A stretch of DNA of 64,000 bases from Chelatococcus sambhunathii (GCA_031316315.1 JADBEO010000012.1:41474-105473), one strand, 5' to 3'; counted from the stretch's first letter, positions 25,094-33,605 are shown. Program-made: numbers and translations. The notes: generated from the sequence alone by a model not told the origin.

Positions 25094-25945
25094 CTAGAAC
25101 GGCGACTCCCTTCGGTTCGCCCGCCACAGCCGCAAGAGCAGTCGCCAGCGAGAAAAATTCGGCGCGATTGCGAGCGGCACCGCAGCGTACTCAAACCGGT
25201 CAAGCACCGGCGTTACCATGGCCAGAGGCAGGACCGCCGCCTCCGCGGCCCTATCGAGCGTTACGAGTGCGGCCCTTGCCTGGGAGAGCCGCCGCCGCGC
25301 GTGCGCCACAAGTTCGAAGACGACTTCTCTGACGCGGGCCTCCGTACCCGATATCAGCTGCTCACGTGTGACGGCATGCTTCGCCATCAGGTCCGTCGGC
25401 AGCAGGATCTGCCCGCGCGCCACGTGCCTTGGCAGCAGGCGGAGCATCCGGACGATCCCGTCCGCGACGCCGCCATAACCGGCGACGTCGGCGCCGCCCG
25501 GGTCTCGCCCTCCGGCCGCGATCAGGCTCGCCAGCCGGATGACGGCGGAGGCCGTCGCCCCGAGCCGGGCTTCGAGATCCGTCAGGGTCGGAACGGGGTC
25601 GTCGTAGAGATCGTCGAGCCGCGCGTCGATCAGACCGAGCAGCGCCTCGGTGGGCAGCCGCCCGTACTCCGCTGCGGCGTGCAGCGCGCGCGCGACGGGA
25701 TGCGAGACGACGTCCGCGCGCTCGGGATTCTCCAGCGCGTCCCGCCACCACTGCAGGCGCAGCTCCCCGGGCAAAGGCTCGCTGACGATGTCGCGGACGC
25801 GCGCAAGCTCGGCGTCGAAGGCGTAAAGCGCCAGAAGATGCGGCCGGGCCTCGGCGGGGGCGAACAGCGCGGCGGCGTAGCGGGCGAAATCGGCCTCGCG
25901 CACGATCGTGGCGACCGGGTCGATGTCCGCTCGAGTCGCGCTCAC
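25094..25945 (-). CDS. Squalene/phytoene synthase family protein (NDUFAF6-like)
   Basis: 283-aa protein with the isoprenoid synthase class I head-to-head fold: ALYAFDAELARVRDIVSEPLPGELRLQWWRDAL and a second Asp-rich site DDLYDD, with further helices. The first metal site is degenerate (DAELARVRD rather than a full DxxxD pair), as in NDUFAF6, the mitochondrial complex I assembly factor. Alphaproteobacterial copies commonly follow an Mth938-domain gene, as here (eight bases after it). A role in complex I assembly is inferred from that family resemblance; true prenyl synthase activity is less likely but not excluded. ATG 25945 has normal family length. Confidence 0.85.
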   Translation of the reverse strand: MSATRADIDPVATIVREADFARYAAALFAPAEARPHLLALYAFDAELARVRDIVSEPLPGELRLQWWRDALENPERADVVSHPVARALHAAAEYGRLPTEALLGLIDARLDDLYDDPVPTLTDLEARLGATASAVIRLASLIAAGGRDPGGADVAGYGGVADGIVRMLRLLPRHVARGQILLPTDLMAKHAVTREQLISGTEARVREVVFELVAHARRRLSQARAALVTLDRAAEAAVLPLAMVTPVLDRFEYAAVPLAIAPNFSRWRLLLRLWRANRRESPF

Positions 25946-25952
25946 CCCGGCC

Positions 25953-26333
25953 TCACTCGACCGCGATCAGGGCGGCGGCGACCCGCCTGCGCTCGCCGAC
26001 CAGCACGTTCCAGGTGCGCGCCGCCGCGCCCGTCGACATCGGCTCGGCCACGACGCCTCGCTCGCGCAGCGCGGCGCGAATGTCGGGCCTGAGCTGGGCG
26101 ATGTCCTTGCCGGTGCCGACCAGCAGCGTGTCGATCTCCTCGGCTTCGGCGAGCACCGCCGCAAAGGCGGCGACGTCGAGTTCGTCGACGCTGGAATAGG
26201 GCCAGGCGCGCATGCCGGATGGGAGTCCGAGAAGCGAGCCTTTGTGGCCAAGGTCGGCGAAGCGGAAACCGCCGCCGCCATAGGCGTCGATCAGTTGCCG
26301 GCCGGGAAGATGGCGGTCATCCGCCTGGTCCAT
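25953..26333 (-). CDS. Mth938-like domain protein (NDUFAF3 homolog)
   Basis: 126-aa protein of the DUF498/Mth938 family, bacterial relatives of mitochondrial NDUFAF3. Features: IDAYGGGGFRFADLGHKGSLLGLPSG, IDTLLVGTGKDIAQLRPDIRAALRERGV, and TGAAARTWNVLVGERRRVAAALIAV. It is eight bases upstream of the NDUFAF6-like gene and co-transcribed with it. secDF, often next to this gene in the order, is not here. A function in complex I assembly is inferred from the mitochondrial homologs, not shown. Confidence 0.88.
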   Translation of the reverse strand: MDQADDRHLPGRQLIDAYGGGGFRFADLGHKGSLLGLPSGMRAWPYSSVDELDVAAFAAVLAEAEEIDTLLVGTGKDIAQLRPDIRAALRERGVVAEPMSTGAAARTWNVLVGERRRVAAALIAVE

Positions 26334-26434
26334 CGGGCGCGCGTCCTCGCGAGGCTGGGTCGGCGCGCCCTAACCGGAACCGGGGCGCGACGGGGGCTAA
26401 ATGCGTCTCCGTCGCGCCAAGGTCAAAGGCTGGC

Positions 26435-27574
26435 TCACTCGTCGGTGAGCGGTCCGAGCGCCAGAGGCTCGATCTTGAACCAGCTCGCGAGCTGCTGGTA
26501 GGTGAGGCCGACCGGCTTCAGGTCGTAGACCACCTCGGAGCGCGTCGGGCCGACGCATTCGTCCTCGCCCTTCTCGCCCTTCTGCTTCTTACAATAGTCC
26601 TCGCTGTCCTTGTAATAGACCTTGCCGTAGAGGCCGGGCTTGGTCTGGTCGGACGAGGAGAAGAACGCGTCGGCGTCCTGCGTCTGATTGTTGGAGAAGA
26701 AGGACTGATCGTTGGCGGCCGTCTGCTCGTTCCAGCGCAGGTTGTAGTCGTAATAGCCGGTGTATTCCCGCTTCTTGCCCGCCGGATCCGTGAAGCTGCC
26801 CTCCTCTTCGACGAAGCGGATCGAACCCGAGATCTTGTCGGAATAGGGCCGGTCGCCGATCGTGTAGGAAACGTTGAGGCCGTTGGCGTCGGTCAGCCAG
26901 TTGCCGAGCTCGTAGTCGTAATCGAGATTGCCGGAGACCTTGGCCGGCACGAGGAACGAGAACGGCCCGGCGGCGAGGGTTACGTTCTCGAAGCCGAGCG
27001 GGTCCGGGTTCTTCACCGCGATCGAGACCGTCTTGCCCTCGACCACGCGCGAATAGATCTTGGTCGCCTCGGACTTGGCGTCGCGCAGCCGCGAGGCGAC
27101 GTCCCACCACTTCAACACCTTGCGGCCCTGCAGCACGCCGCCGAACTTGGACGACGATTGCTGGCCCTTGACGACGTCGATGCGCAGGTTGCCGTCGCCC
27201 GGCAGGTAGCGGCCGCGACGGTCGATCGGCAGGTCGCCGCGCAGGATCGCCACGTCGCGCGCGATTTGCCCCGGGTTCTGCGGATTGAAGACGTCGTAGC
27301 GCAGGCTGTAGGTCATGCGCTCGCCGGGCTGCCGCTGCACCGAGCCGCGCATGATGAACAGGTCGCCGACCTTGAGCTCTTGGAGATCGTAGGTGTCGAT
27401 GCCGCTGGTCGACCGCTCGGAGCGTGAGGCGTAGTCGATCGTCATCTGCCCCGTCACGCGCGCCTTGTCGGCCGGAACCTCCATGGACGCCCGGTTCTGC
27501 GCCAATGCGCCCGTCGAGACGGTAGCGGTCAAAGCCAGCGCCAGCGAGGCGCTGCGAATGGAAATACGCGTCAT
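26435..27574 (-). CDS. Exported protein of unknown function
   Basis: 379-aa product with a clear signal peptide (MTRISIRSASLALALTATVSTGALAQ, cut after the second A of ALA). The mature part is rich in beta-strand-type sequence and aromatic residues (YDYELGNWLTDANGLNVSYTIGDRPYSDKISGSIRFVEEEGS, given here in parts of the protein) and contains two late cysteines in EDYCKKQKGEKG and DECVGP. The pattern suggests a periplasmic or surface beta-rich protein, but I recognise no family. GGGAG lies about nine bases before ATG 27574. It is a single gene, divergent from metC. Confidence 0.8.
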   Translation of the reverse strand: MTRISIRSASLALALTATVSTGALAQNRASMEVPADKARVTGQMTIDYASRSERSTSGIDTYDLQELKVGDLFIMRGSVQRQPGERMTYSLRYDVFNPQNPGQIARDVAILRGDLPIDRRGRYLPGDGNLRIDVVKGQQSSSKFGGVLQGRKVLKWWDVASRLRDAKSEATKIYSRVVEGKTVSIAVKNPDPLGFENVTLAAGPFSFLVPAKVSGNLDYDYELGNWLTDANGLNVSYTIGDRPYSDKISGSIRFVEEEGSFTDPAGKKREYTGYYDYNLRWNEQTAANDQSFFSNNQTQDADAFFSSSDQTKPGLYGKVYYKDSEDYCKKQKGEKGEDECVGPTRSEVVYDLKPVGLTYQQLASWFKIEPLALGPLTDE

Positions 27575-27761
27575 CCGGAATACTCCCCCCGTTTCTTCCT
27601 GGGCCGGGACGCTAGTCACGGCCGCGCCAAAGCTCAAGCGCGTCCCGCGCCTTGCGCTTAAGCCTTCGTATGGAATTAGCCGCGGTCGCAAGCGGTTGAC
27701 GCTTTTGCGCCGAGCCCGCATGAACCGGTCAAGGACGTCCTCCAGACGAAAGACGTAGCCC

Positions 27762-28943
27762 ATGGCCAGCGGCGAGAACGACCGCTCATTCGGTCCGCTC
27801 ACGGAGCTCGTGACGGCGGGGCGCGACCCCGACGACAGCTACGGCTTCGTCAATCCGCCCGTGGTGCGCGGCTCGACGGTCGTGTGGCCGACCGTGGCCG
27901 ACATGAAGGCGCTGCGCGGCCGCTACACCTACGGCCGCCGCGGCAGCCCGACCTCGGACGCGCTATGCGACGCCCTCATGCGGCTCGAAGGATCCGACCA
28001 TGTGTCGCTCGTGCCTTCGGGGCTGAACGCGGTCGCGCTCGGCCTCCTGGCGACGCTGTCGGCGGGCGATCATCTCCTGATGGTCGACACGGTCTACGAA
28101 CCGACGCGCAAGCTCTGCGACGGCCTCCTCAAGCGACTGGGCATCGACACCGACTATTACGACCCCCTGATCGGGTCCGAGATTTCGGGCCACATGCGGC
28201 CGAACACCAAAGCGGTGTTCGTCGAAAGCCCCGGCTCGCTCACCTTCGAGGTTCAGGACGTGCCGGCGATCGCAGGCGCCGCTCACGCCCGCGGGGCCGC
28301 CGTCGTCATGGACAACACCTGGGCGACGCCGCTGTTCTTCCGCGCGCACGACTTCGGCGTCGACGTCTCGGTCTCCGCCGGCACCAAATATCTCGGCGGC
28401 CATGCCGACGTGCTGATCGGCTGGGTTTCGGCGACCGGCCAATACGCTTCCGCCGTCAAGCAGGCGCACGGCGCCCTCGGTCTCTGCGTCGGTCCCGACG
28501 ACATGTTCCTCGGGCTGCGAGGCCTGCGGACGCTCGGCGTCCGCCTCGCCCACCACCAGGCCTCGGCGCTGCGCGTCGCGCGCTGGCTCGAGTCGAGGCC
28601 GGAGGTCGAGCGCGTCATGCACCCGGCGCTCGAGAACGATCCCGGCCATGCTCTCTGGAAGCGCGATTTTTCCGGCGCCTGCGGCCTGTTCGCGCTGGAG
28701 CTCGCGCCGGGCTCCGACGAAGCCGTCGCGGAGTTCCTCGACGGGCTCGAACTGTTCGGGCTGGGCTACTCCTGGGGCGGCTACGAGAGCCTGGCCATCC
28801 CCTATGACGCGCGCGCCGTTCGCACCGCGACCCGCTGGGCGCCGACCGGCCCGACGATCCGGCTGCATATCGGCCTCGAGGACGTCGAGGACCTGATCGC
28901 CGACCTCGACGCCGGGCTGGCCCGATACGCCGCGGCCAGCTGA
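27762..28943 (+). CDS. metC: Cystathionine beta-lyase
   Basis: 393-aa PLP enzyme of the Cys/Met metabolism family that splits cystathionine to homocysteine, pyruvate and ammonia. It shows YGRRGSPTSDALCDALMRLEG, VVMDNTWATPLFF with the PLP-contacting Asp, and the Schiff-base lysine in SAGTKYLGGHADVLIGW. The absence of the gamma-lyase-type substrate pocket cannot be judged by eye, so the exact reaction is by family similarity. ATG 27762; no strong ribosome site. It is convergent with pqqA, with the pqqA terminator between. Confidence 0.9.
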   Translation: MASGENDRSFGPLTELVTAGRDPDDSYGFVNPPVVRGSTVVWPTVADMKALRGRYTYGRRGSPTSDALCDALMRLEGSDHVSLVPSGLNAVALGLLATLSAGDHLLMVDTVYEPTRKLCDGLLKRLGIDTDYYDPLIGSEISGHMRPNTKAVFVESPGSLTFEVQDVPAIAGAAHARGAAVVMDNTWATPLFFRAHDFGVDVSVSAGTKYLGGHADVLIGWVSATGQYASAVKQAHGALGLCVGPDDMFLGLRGLRTLGVRLAHHQASALRVARWLESRPEVERVMHPALENDPGHALWKRDFSGACGLFALELAPGSDEAVAEFLDGLELFGLGYSWGGYESLAIPYDARAVRTATRWAPTGPTIRLHIGLEDVEDLIADLDAGLARYAAAS

Positions 28944-28960
28944 GCACTGCTCACGCGGAC

Positions 28961-28994
28961 AAAGAAAAACCCCGTGCGGGGGAGCCGCACGGGG
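28961..28994 (-). terminator. Intrinsic terminator of pqqA
   Basis: Perfect 10-bp stem CCCCGTGCGG/CCGCACGGGG (28970-28979 and 28985-28994), loop of five, followed on the minus strand by TTTTTCTTT. It lies 33 bases after the pqqA stop. Confidence 0.92.
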
Positions 28995-29027
28995 TTCGAA
29001 ACTTGCGTGAAAGATGAGCTTAAAAGC

Positions 29028-29108
29028 TCAGAGCTCAGCCGGGCTGTACGAGGTGACCTCGAGGCCGACCGGGGTCTCGGAAACGATCGGGGCGGTCCAC
29101 AGAGCCAT
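29028..29108 (-). CDS. pqqA: PQQ precursor peptide PqqA
   Basis: 26-residue ribosomal precursor of the redox cofactor pyrroloquinoline quinone. It reads MALWTAPIVSETPVG then LEVTSYSPAEL; the crosslinked pair is Glu17 and Tyr21 in the invariant E-V-T-S-Y motif, and WTAPIVSE matches methylotroph PqqA leaders. PqqE and PqqD act on it with other Pqq enzymes to form PQQ, used by methanol dehydrogenases. AGGAGG lies seven bases before ATG 29108 and a strong terminator follows, so it is a free-standing small transcript. No pqqB, C, D or E gene is in the window. It is too short for ordinary gene calling. Confidence 0.95.
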   Translation of the reverse strand: MALWTAPIVSETPVGLEVTSYSPAEL

Positions 29109-29232
29109 TTGATCCTCCTGAAGAATCTGTCTCGCGGTAGGTCGCCACCGCGGGGCGTCGGATCGCTGTCCGCGTCCTGTGAGAGTGAAGATAGGGGCCC
29201 CCGCCGGGGAAAGCTAATTAATGTTCTGTCAT

Positions 29233-29251
29233 GTTTGGCCGCCCGCCAAAC
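29233..29251. promoter_or_regulatory. Inverted repeat upstream of pqqA
   Basis: GTTTGGC-CGCCC-GCCAAAC is a perfect 7-bp inverted repeat between the L,D-transpeptidase stop and pqqA, 125 bases upstream of the pqqA start. It could be an operator or a weak terminator for the transpeptidase; no T-run follows on the minus strand. Confidence 0.35.
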
Positions 29252-29287
29252 GCCTCAAACTATTAGAGAACGCTCAGCACGCCGCCC

Positions 29288-30370
29288 TCACCTGAACTCG
29301 ACCATCGTGCGCTTCGGCTGGATCATCGAAGCCAGTTCGGCGGCGTCCCAGTTGGTCAGGCGCACGCAGCCGTGGCTGTTGGTCTTGCTGATGTCGTTCG
29401 GCTCCGGCGTGCCGTGGATGCCGTAGGTGGGCTTCGCCAGATCGATCCACATGCTGCCGACCGGCCCGTTGGGGCCGGGCTTCAGGAGCAGCTTTCGCGT
29501 GTTGCGGCCCTGCTGGAAGTTCTTCTTCGGATCGTATTTGTAATAGGGGTTGGGGAAGGCGCCATTGACCTTCATCGTCCCCTCGGGCGACGGCGTGTCG
29601 CTCGACCCGACGGTCGCGGGCGCCACGAAGACAAGCTTTCCGGCGTCGTCGAAGGCGCGCAGGTCGCCCTTCTTCTTCTCCACGACGATCTTCGCGACCT
29701 TGGCCGTCGGCGCCGCGCCGACGTCGGCGACCAGGATCGTCTCGCCCGCCGACTTGAAGCTGACCTTCGGGTTCAGCGCGCGCAGCAGGCGCTCGTCCAT
29801 GTGGAAGCGTTCGGCCAGCATCTCAGCCGGGCCGCGGAACCCGATCCACTTCAGCCTGGCCAGCTTGGCGTAGTCCTTCGGGACCGTCTCGACGTACTTG
29901 CCGTCGATATCGGCCTGGGTGATCTCGTATGTCTTGGTCGCCTTGCCCTGATCCGCCGACAGCGCCTTCCAGACGTCGGCGTCTATCTCGCCGTCGACCG
30001 GCAATCCCCGCGCTTCCTCGAACGCCTGGACGGCCTTCGTCAGGTTGTCGCCAAGCCGTCCGTCGATCACGCCGGGCGAGACATGCGCCCGGTCCAGCAG
30101 GACCTGGACGTGGACCAGGAACGGGTCCGGCTCCGGTCGCTTCGGCTCGGCAGGCGGCGGCGCGGATCGCTTGCGTCCGGTCGGCTTGGACTTCGCCTCC
30201 TGCGCCGCGGTCCATGAGTCGACGCGCGAGCGCCATCCATCGAAATCGGCGGCGTCGATGCTCTGCTCCGTAAGCTCCCGCAACGGAAACTCAACAGGCT
30301 TGGCGACCGCCGCTTCGGCGAACAGGGCCGCGAACGCGACGCAGACGAAACCGAAACGCACCAACGGCAT
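29288..30370 (-). CDS. L,D-transpeptidase with peptidoglycan-binding domain
   Basis: 360-aa exported YkuD-type enzyme that forms 3-3 peptidoglycan crosslinks or attaches proteins to the wall. After a signal peptide (FGFVCVAFAALFAEAAVA) comes a PG_binding_1 domain (VQVLLDRAHVSPGVIDGRLGDN) and the YkuD domain with the catalytic signature GIHGTPEPNDISKTNSHGCVRL, where His and the Cys of HGCVR are active. An intervening region (NPKVSFKSAGETILVAD) resembles a LysM-like fold. ATG 30370 gives the signal peptide at once. Its promoter region faces the oxygenase gene. Confidence 0.95.
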   Translation of the reverse strand: MPLVRFGFVCVAFAALFAEAAVAKPVEFPLRELTEQSIDAADFDGWRSRVDSWTAAQEAKSKPTGRKRSAPPPAEPKRPEPDPFLVHVQVLLDRAHVSPGVIDGRLGDNLTKAVQAFEEARGLPVDGEIDADVWKALSADQGKATKTYEITQADIDGKYVETVPKDYAKLARLKWIGFRGPAEMLAERFHMDERLLRALNPKVSFKSAGETILVADVGAAPTAKVAKIVVEKKKGDLRAFDDAGKLVFVAPATVGSSDTPSPEGTMKVNGAFPNPYYKYDPKKNFQQGRNTRKLLLKPGPNGPVGSMWIDLAKPTYGIHGTPEPNDISKTNSHGCVRLTNWDAAELASMIQPKRTMVEFR

Positions 30371-30574
30371 CCAAACGCACCTCTCACCGCGCCCTCGCGG
30401 GCCGACGACACGGCCGCCTGAGACAACGCGAGGCGCTTCGAATTCGATCCATTTTCAGACGTGGGCAGAAACCACGATCTGCGTCGGATGAAACCGCCCA
30501 GGGGCGCCGTACGCGATCGAGAATGGTATCTGAGCGCCGCTGTGGCGCCGGCCCGACCCCGAAGGCGCGACATC

Positions 30575-31510
30575 ATGCTGGACGTACCGACTGCACTCGC
30601 GCGGCCGACCCCGCGATCGAAGTCGCAATCGCTGTCCGTGCTGCAACGCGCCACGAAGGCCGACGTCCGACTGGACCCCTATCCCCACATCGTCCTTCCC
30701 AACGCGCTTCCCGAGGACCTCTACGAGGAACTCGCCGCGACCTTTCCGGATCCCCAGACGCTGACGGGCGTCGGGAGCCAGAACAACAAGCGCTGGAATT
30801 ATCTCGCCTGGCGCGTCCGCCGAAACAGCGCGATCCCGAAGCTGTGGCGGGACTTCATCGCCTATCACGCGTCGCAGGCCTTCTACGACGAGATCGCCGC
30901 CCTGTTCGCCGAGGCGGTGTGCGCGACCTACCCGGATCGCTTCCCCGACGAGGCCAGCGTCAAGGCGTTGAGGGCGGGGCTGCGGGAGTACGACACGTTC
31001 GCCCGGGCGGACATCCTGATGGACGCGATGTTCAGCGGGAACACGCCGGTCACGACCGCGACCTCGGTGCGCACGACCCATGTCGATCGCGGGGACAAGC
31101 TGTTCTCCGGCCTGTTCTACATGCGGCCGGACGACTACGACGCGATCGGCGGCGATCTGACCATCTCGCGCTTCCGCGCCCATGCGGACGATCCGCTGGC
31201 GCGTCTCGCCTTGTTCGACGGCCCCTATGTCGACGATTCACACGTCGAACACGTTCACACAGTGCGCTACGACAAGAACCTGCTGGTCCTGTTCATCAAT
31301 TCGCTCGACGCGATCCACGGCGTCACGGTGCGCGAGCCGAGCGACCAGACCCGGCTCTTCATCAACCTCGTCGGCGAGATCGAGACGCCGCTCTATCTGG
31401 TCGACAAGAAGACCGGCCCGGCCAGGCTCGTCCCGCCCGGATACAGGGTGGGCGCGCGCAACAGGGCGAAGCGCTGGTTCACCGCCGCCAAGCACAGGCT
31501 GCGCGGCTGA
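30575..31510 (+). CDS. 2OG-Fe(II) oxygenase family protein
   Basis: 311-aa soluble protein of the prolyl-hydroxylase-like dioxygenase fold. The metal site is seen as H-x-D in TTHVDRGDKLFSGLFYMR, and a distal His followed by a 2-oxoglutarate-binding Arg in LDAIHGVTVREPSDQTRLFINLVGE. The N-terminal part PYPHIVLPNALPEDLYEEL is typical of this group. The substrate is unknown; relatives often sit in sugar or capsule loci. GAAGG precedes ATG 30575; the frame is open back to 30461. It is convergent with the anti-sigma gene. Confidence 0.85.
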   Translation: MLDVPTALARPTPRSKSQSLSVLQRATKADVRLDPYPHIVLPNALPEDLYEELAATFPDPQTLTGVGSQNNKRWNYLAWRVRRNSAIPKLWRDFIAYHASQAFYDEIAALFAEAVCATYPDRFPDEASVKALRAGLREYDTFARADILMDAMFSGNTPVTTATSVRTTHVDRGDKLFSGLFYMRPDDYDAIGGDLTISRFRAHADDPLARLALFDGPYVDDSHVEHVHTVRYDKNLLVLFINSLDAIHGVTVREPSDQTRLFINLVGEIETPLYLVDKKTGPARLVPPGYRVGARNRAKRWFTAAKHRLRG

Positions 31511-31525
31511 ACGCGCAGCGCAGCT

Positions 31526-32317
31526 TCATTCGTCGACGAGTTGACCGTTGCCAAGCGTGCCCGCGAAGCGCTCCGCGCGGGTCTTGAGGCGGCCGACCTC
31601 GACATTGCCGACCAGCACATACGCGACCTCGCCGACCTGCCAGTAGGCGGCCGCCGTGGTCCGGTCGATCTGCTGGCCGACTGCGGACTTGAAAGCGAAC
31701 TGCCCCGGCCGCACGGCGAACAGCGACAGCAGCCCGAACTCGGTCGAGTTGATCGCCATCTGGACGCTCGGTCCGAAGTCGGACGGGAACACCTGGACGT
31801 CCGCGACCTTCCAGTCGGCGGGCAGCTCCGGCATGACGATGGCCGTCGCGGCGCGGATCTCGTCGCGATCGTAGTCCGGCGTCTCGATCTGGCTCTTCAT
31901 CTCGGCGCGCAGCTGGGCGGTGCGCTGGGACATCACCGCCTCGCTGACATAGGCCGGCGGCTGCGTCGAGGCGGAGACGCGGCCGATGAGGAACGAGCCG
32001 AGGCCGGAATTGGCCGCCCAACCGAACCCGATAAGCAGCAGGATGACGGCGGCCCTGCGCGCGAAGACCAGCCTCCGACGCCAAAGAATGCCGCTTTCGA
32101 GCCGGCGCGCGAGGCGCTCGGTCTCCGGCCTGAGCGGCGCGGGCTCGCCGACCATGCGGCGCATCTCGTTGCGGAGCTTCAGATCCGCCATGACGCGGCT
32201 CGCGAGCTCGGGATGCGCGGCGAGCCAAGCCTCGACCTCGATCCGCCGCTCCGCCGACAGCTCGCCGTCGACATAGGCGTCGAGTTCGCTTGCGAGGATC
32301 GGATCATCCGAGCTCAT
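31526..32317 (-). CDS. Membrane anti-sigma factor
   Basis: 263-aa partner of the ECF sigma factor just upstream. The N-terminal 60 residues resemble anti-sigma domains (LASELDAYVDGELSAERRIEVEAWLAAHPELA), followed by one membrane helix (RRAAVILLLIGFGWAANSGLG, about 88-108) and a periplasmic domain (EIRAATAIVMPELPADWKVADVQVFPSDFGP). No zinc-type HxxxCxxC motif is visible. Its start overlaps the sigma gene end by 14 bases, so the two are coupled. The periplasmic part probably senses the signal, which is unknown. Confidence 0.9.
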   Translation of the reverse strand: MSSDDPILASELDAYVDGELSAERRIEVEAWLAAHPELASRVMADLKLRNEMRRMVGEPAPLRPETERLARRLESGILWRRRLVFARRAAVILLLIGFGWAANSGLGSFLIGRVSASTQPPAYVSEAVMSQRTAQLRAEMKSQIETPDYDRDEIRAATAIVMPELPADWKVADVQVFPSDFGPSVQMAINSTEFGLLSLFAVRPGQFAFKSAVGQQIDRTTAAAYWQVGEVAYVLVGNVEVGRLKTRAERFAGTLGNGQLVDE

Positions 32318-32852
32318 CGGAACCTCCCACGAGCCTGAGCCGCCCCAGTCGCGCCGACTCGCCGCCTTCGATGCGCCGCAGCGTCTCGCGCGCCCGCCCG
32401 ATGCGCGACATGAGCGTCCCGAGCGGCACGTCGAGCACGGCCGAGGCGTCCGCGTAGGACAGCCCCTCGATCGCGACCAGATGGAGCGCCGCGCGCTGAT
32501 CCTCCGGCAGGCGCTTCACGGCCTCGAGCACGCCGGTAAGCTGCGCGGCGTGCTCCTGGGACGGGCCGACCTCGAATTCGGCGAGGCTGGCCGCCTCCTC
32601 CGCGCGCCGGCGGTCTGCGGTGACGCTTCTCAACTTGTCGACATAGGCGTTGTGCAGGATGGCCAGCAGCCACGAGCGCAGCTCACGACCCGTGTCGTAC
32701 TGGGAGCGCTTGGCGTAGGCCCGTACCAGAGCGTCCTGCACCAGATCCTCGGCGTCATGCTCGTTCCGCGTCAGGGTCAGCGCGTAGCGGCGAAGCGTCC
32801 GAAGCTGGCCGATCACGTCGAACTGCGGGTCTTCGCGTCTCTTTCCGAACAT
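32304..32852 (-). CDS. ECF-family RNA polymerase sigma factor
   Basis: 181-aa group 4 sigma factor. Region 2 is IGQLRTLRRYALTLTRNEHDAEDLVQDALVRAYAKRSQY with the DAEDLVQ core; region 4 is RLPEDQRAALHLVAIEGLSYADASAVLDVPLGTLMSRIGRARETLRR. ATG 32852 gives typical ECF length; the frame runs open to 32942. The order sigma-then-membrane-anti-sigma shows it is not EcfG itself, which is usually with nepR and phyR. I see no GGAAC-type site upstream, so its promoter is unassigned. Confidence 0.93.
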   Translation of the reverse strand: MFGKRREDPQFDVIGQLRTLRRYALTLTRNEHDAEDLVQDALVRAYAKRSQYDTGRELRSWLLAILHNAYVDKLRSVTADRRRAEEAASLAEFEVGPSQEHAAQLTGVLEAVKRLPEDQRAALHLVAIEGLSYADASAVLDVPLGTLMSRIGRARETLRRIEGGESARLGRLRLVGGSDELG

Positions 32853-32979
32853 ACGGAGCGCCCCCCGCCTCTCATCCGGCTCTCGATTCAGAACGAAGCG
32901 CCAGAACGGCGCCGATGGCAAGGGACGGGGGAGCGTCACCAATCGCGCATGGCGTGAGCGCAGCAGGCCAACGAGCCGT

Positions 32980-33056
32980 TGGCGACCCCGGCTGGATTCG
33001 AACCAGCGACATTCAGCTTAGAAGGCTGACGCTCTATCCAACTGAGCTACGGGGCC
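32980..33056 (-). tRNA. tRNA-Arg (anticodon TCT)
   Basis: Full cloverleaf on the minus strand: acceptor GGCCCCG pairs with CGGGGTC, the D arm has AGCTCAGTTGGATAGAGC, the anticodon arm CAGCC-TTCTAAG-type loop carries TCT, and the T arm GGTTCGAATCC is present. Discriminator G and an encoded CCA end at 32980. Confidence 0.95.
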
Positions 33057-33076
33057 GTGAGCGGACGCTCGGGGAC

Positions 33077-33382
33077 TCAATGCGTCCAGGGTTCGAGGAT
33101 GCTCGTGCGGAAGTTGTCCGCATAGGCGGCGGTCTTCGGGGTCTTCGTCTTCGGCTCCACGACGTGGTAGGCGAGGCCTTCGCGCGCGGCGTAGGCGATC
33201 GCCTCTTCCTTGGTCGAGAAATAGAGACGGACCTGCTGGCGGGTGTCGGCCGACGACGTCCAGCCCATCAGCGGCTCGACCCGCCGCGCCTCGACGGGCT
33301 CGTGCTCGAGCACCCAGCGCTTCGTTCTGGCGGTTCCCGACTGCATCGCGTTACGGGCTGGCTTGAAGATGCGCGCTGTCAT
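33077..33382 (-). CDS. NADH dehydrogenase accessory subunit, NDUFS4 family
   Basis: 101-aa ETC complex I subunit (homolog of mitochondrial NDUFS4), a peripheral subunit of alphaproteobacterial complex I. Features: RIFKPARNAMQSGTARTKRWVLEHEP, PLMGWTSSADTRQQVRLYFSTKEEAIAYA and the C-terminal PKTAAYADNFR. ATG 33382 has GAAGG upstream and family-typical length. It lies between two tRNA genes, away from nuo genes, as is common in this order. Confidence 0.95.
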   Translation of the reverse strand: MTARIFKPARNAMQSGTARTKRWVLEHEPVEARRVEPLMGWTSSADTRQQVRLYFSTKEEAIAYAAREGLAYHVVEPKTKTPKTAAYADNFRTSILEPWTH

Positions 33383-33427
33383 GAACGGACGCTTCCTTCG
33401 GACGGACCTTTGTCCCCTGCCCGGCGG

Positions 33428-33504
33428 TGGTCGGGGCGACACGATTCGAACATGCGACCCCCTGCTCCCAAAGCAGGCGCTCTACCAGGCTGAGCTACGC
33501 CCCG
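33428..33504 (-). tRNA. tRNA-Pro (anticodon TGG)
   Basis: Cloverleaf on the minus strand with acceptor CGGGGCG/CGCCCCG, D arm TAGCTCAGCCTGGTAGAGC, anticodon arm CCTGC-TTTGGGA-GCAGG with TGG, T arm GTTCGAATC, discriminator A and encoded CCA. Confidence 0.96.
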
Positions 33505-33605
33505 ACGCCATCGGACGCTCGGTTTCTAGCTTGCGAAGCCGGTCGGCGCCAACCGGCAAATGGAGCGGCGCGCGCAGAAGCATCAAGACATCCGCCTCTT
33601 CCCCT

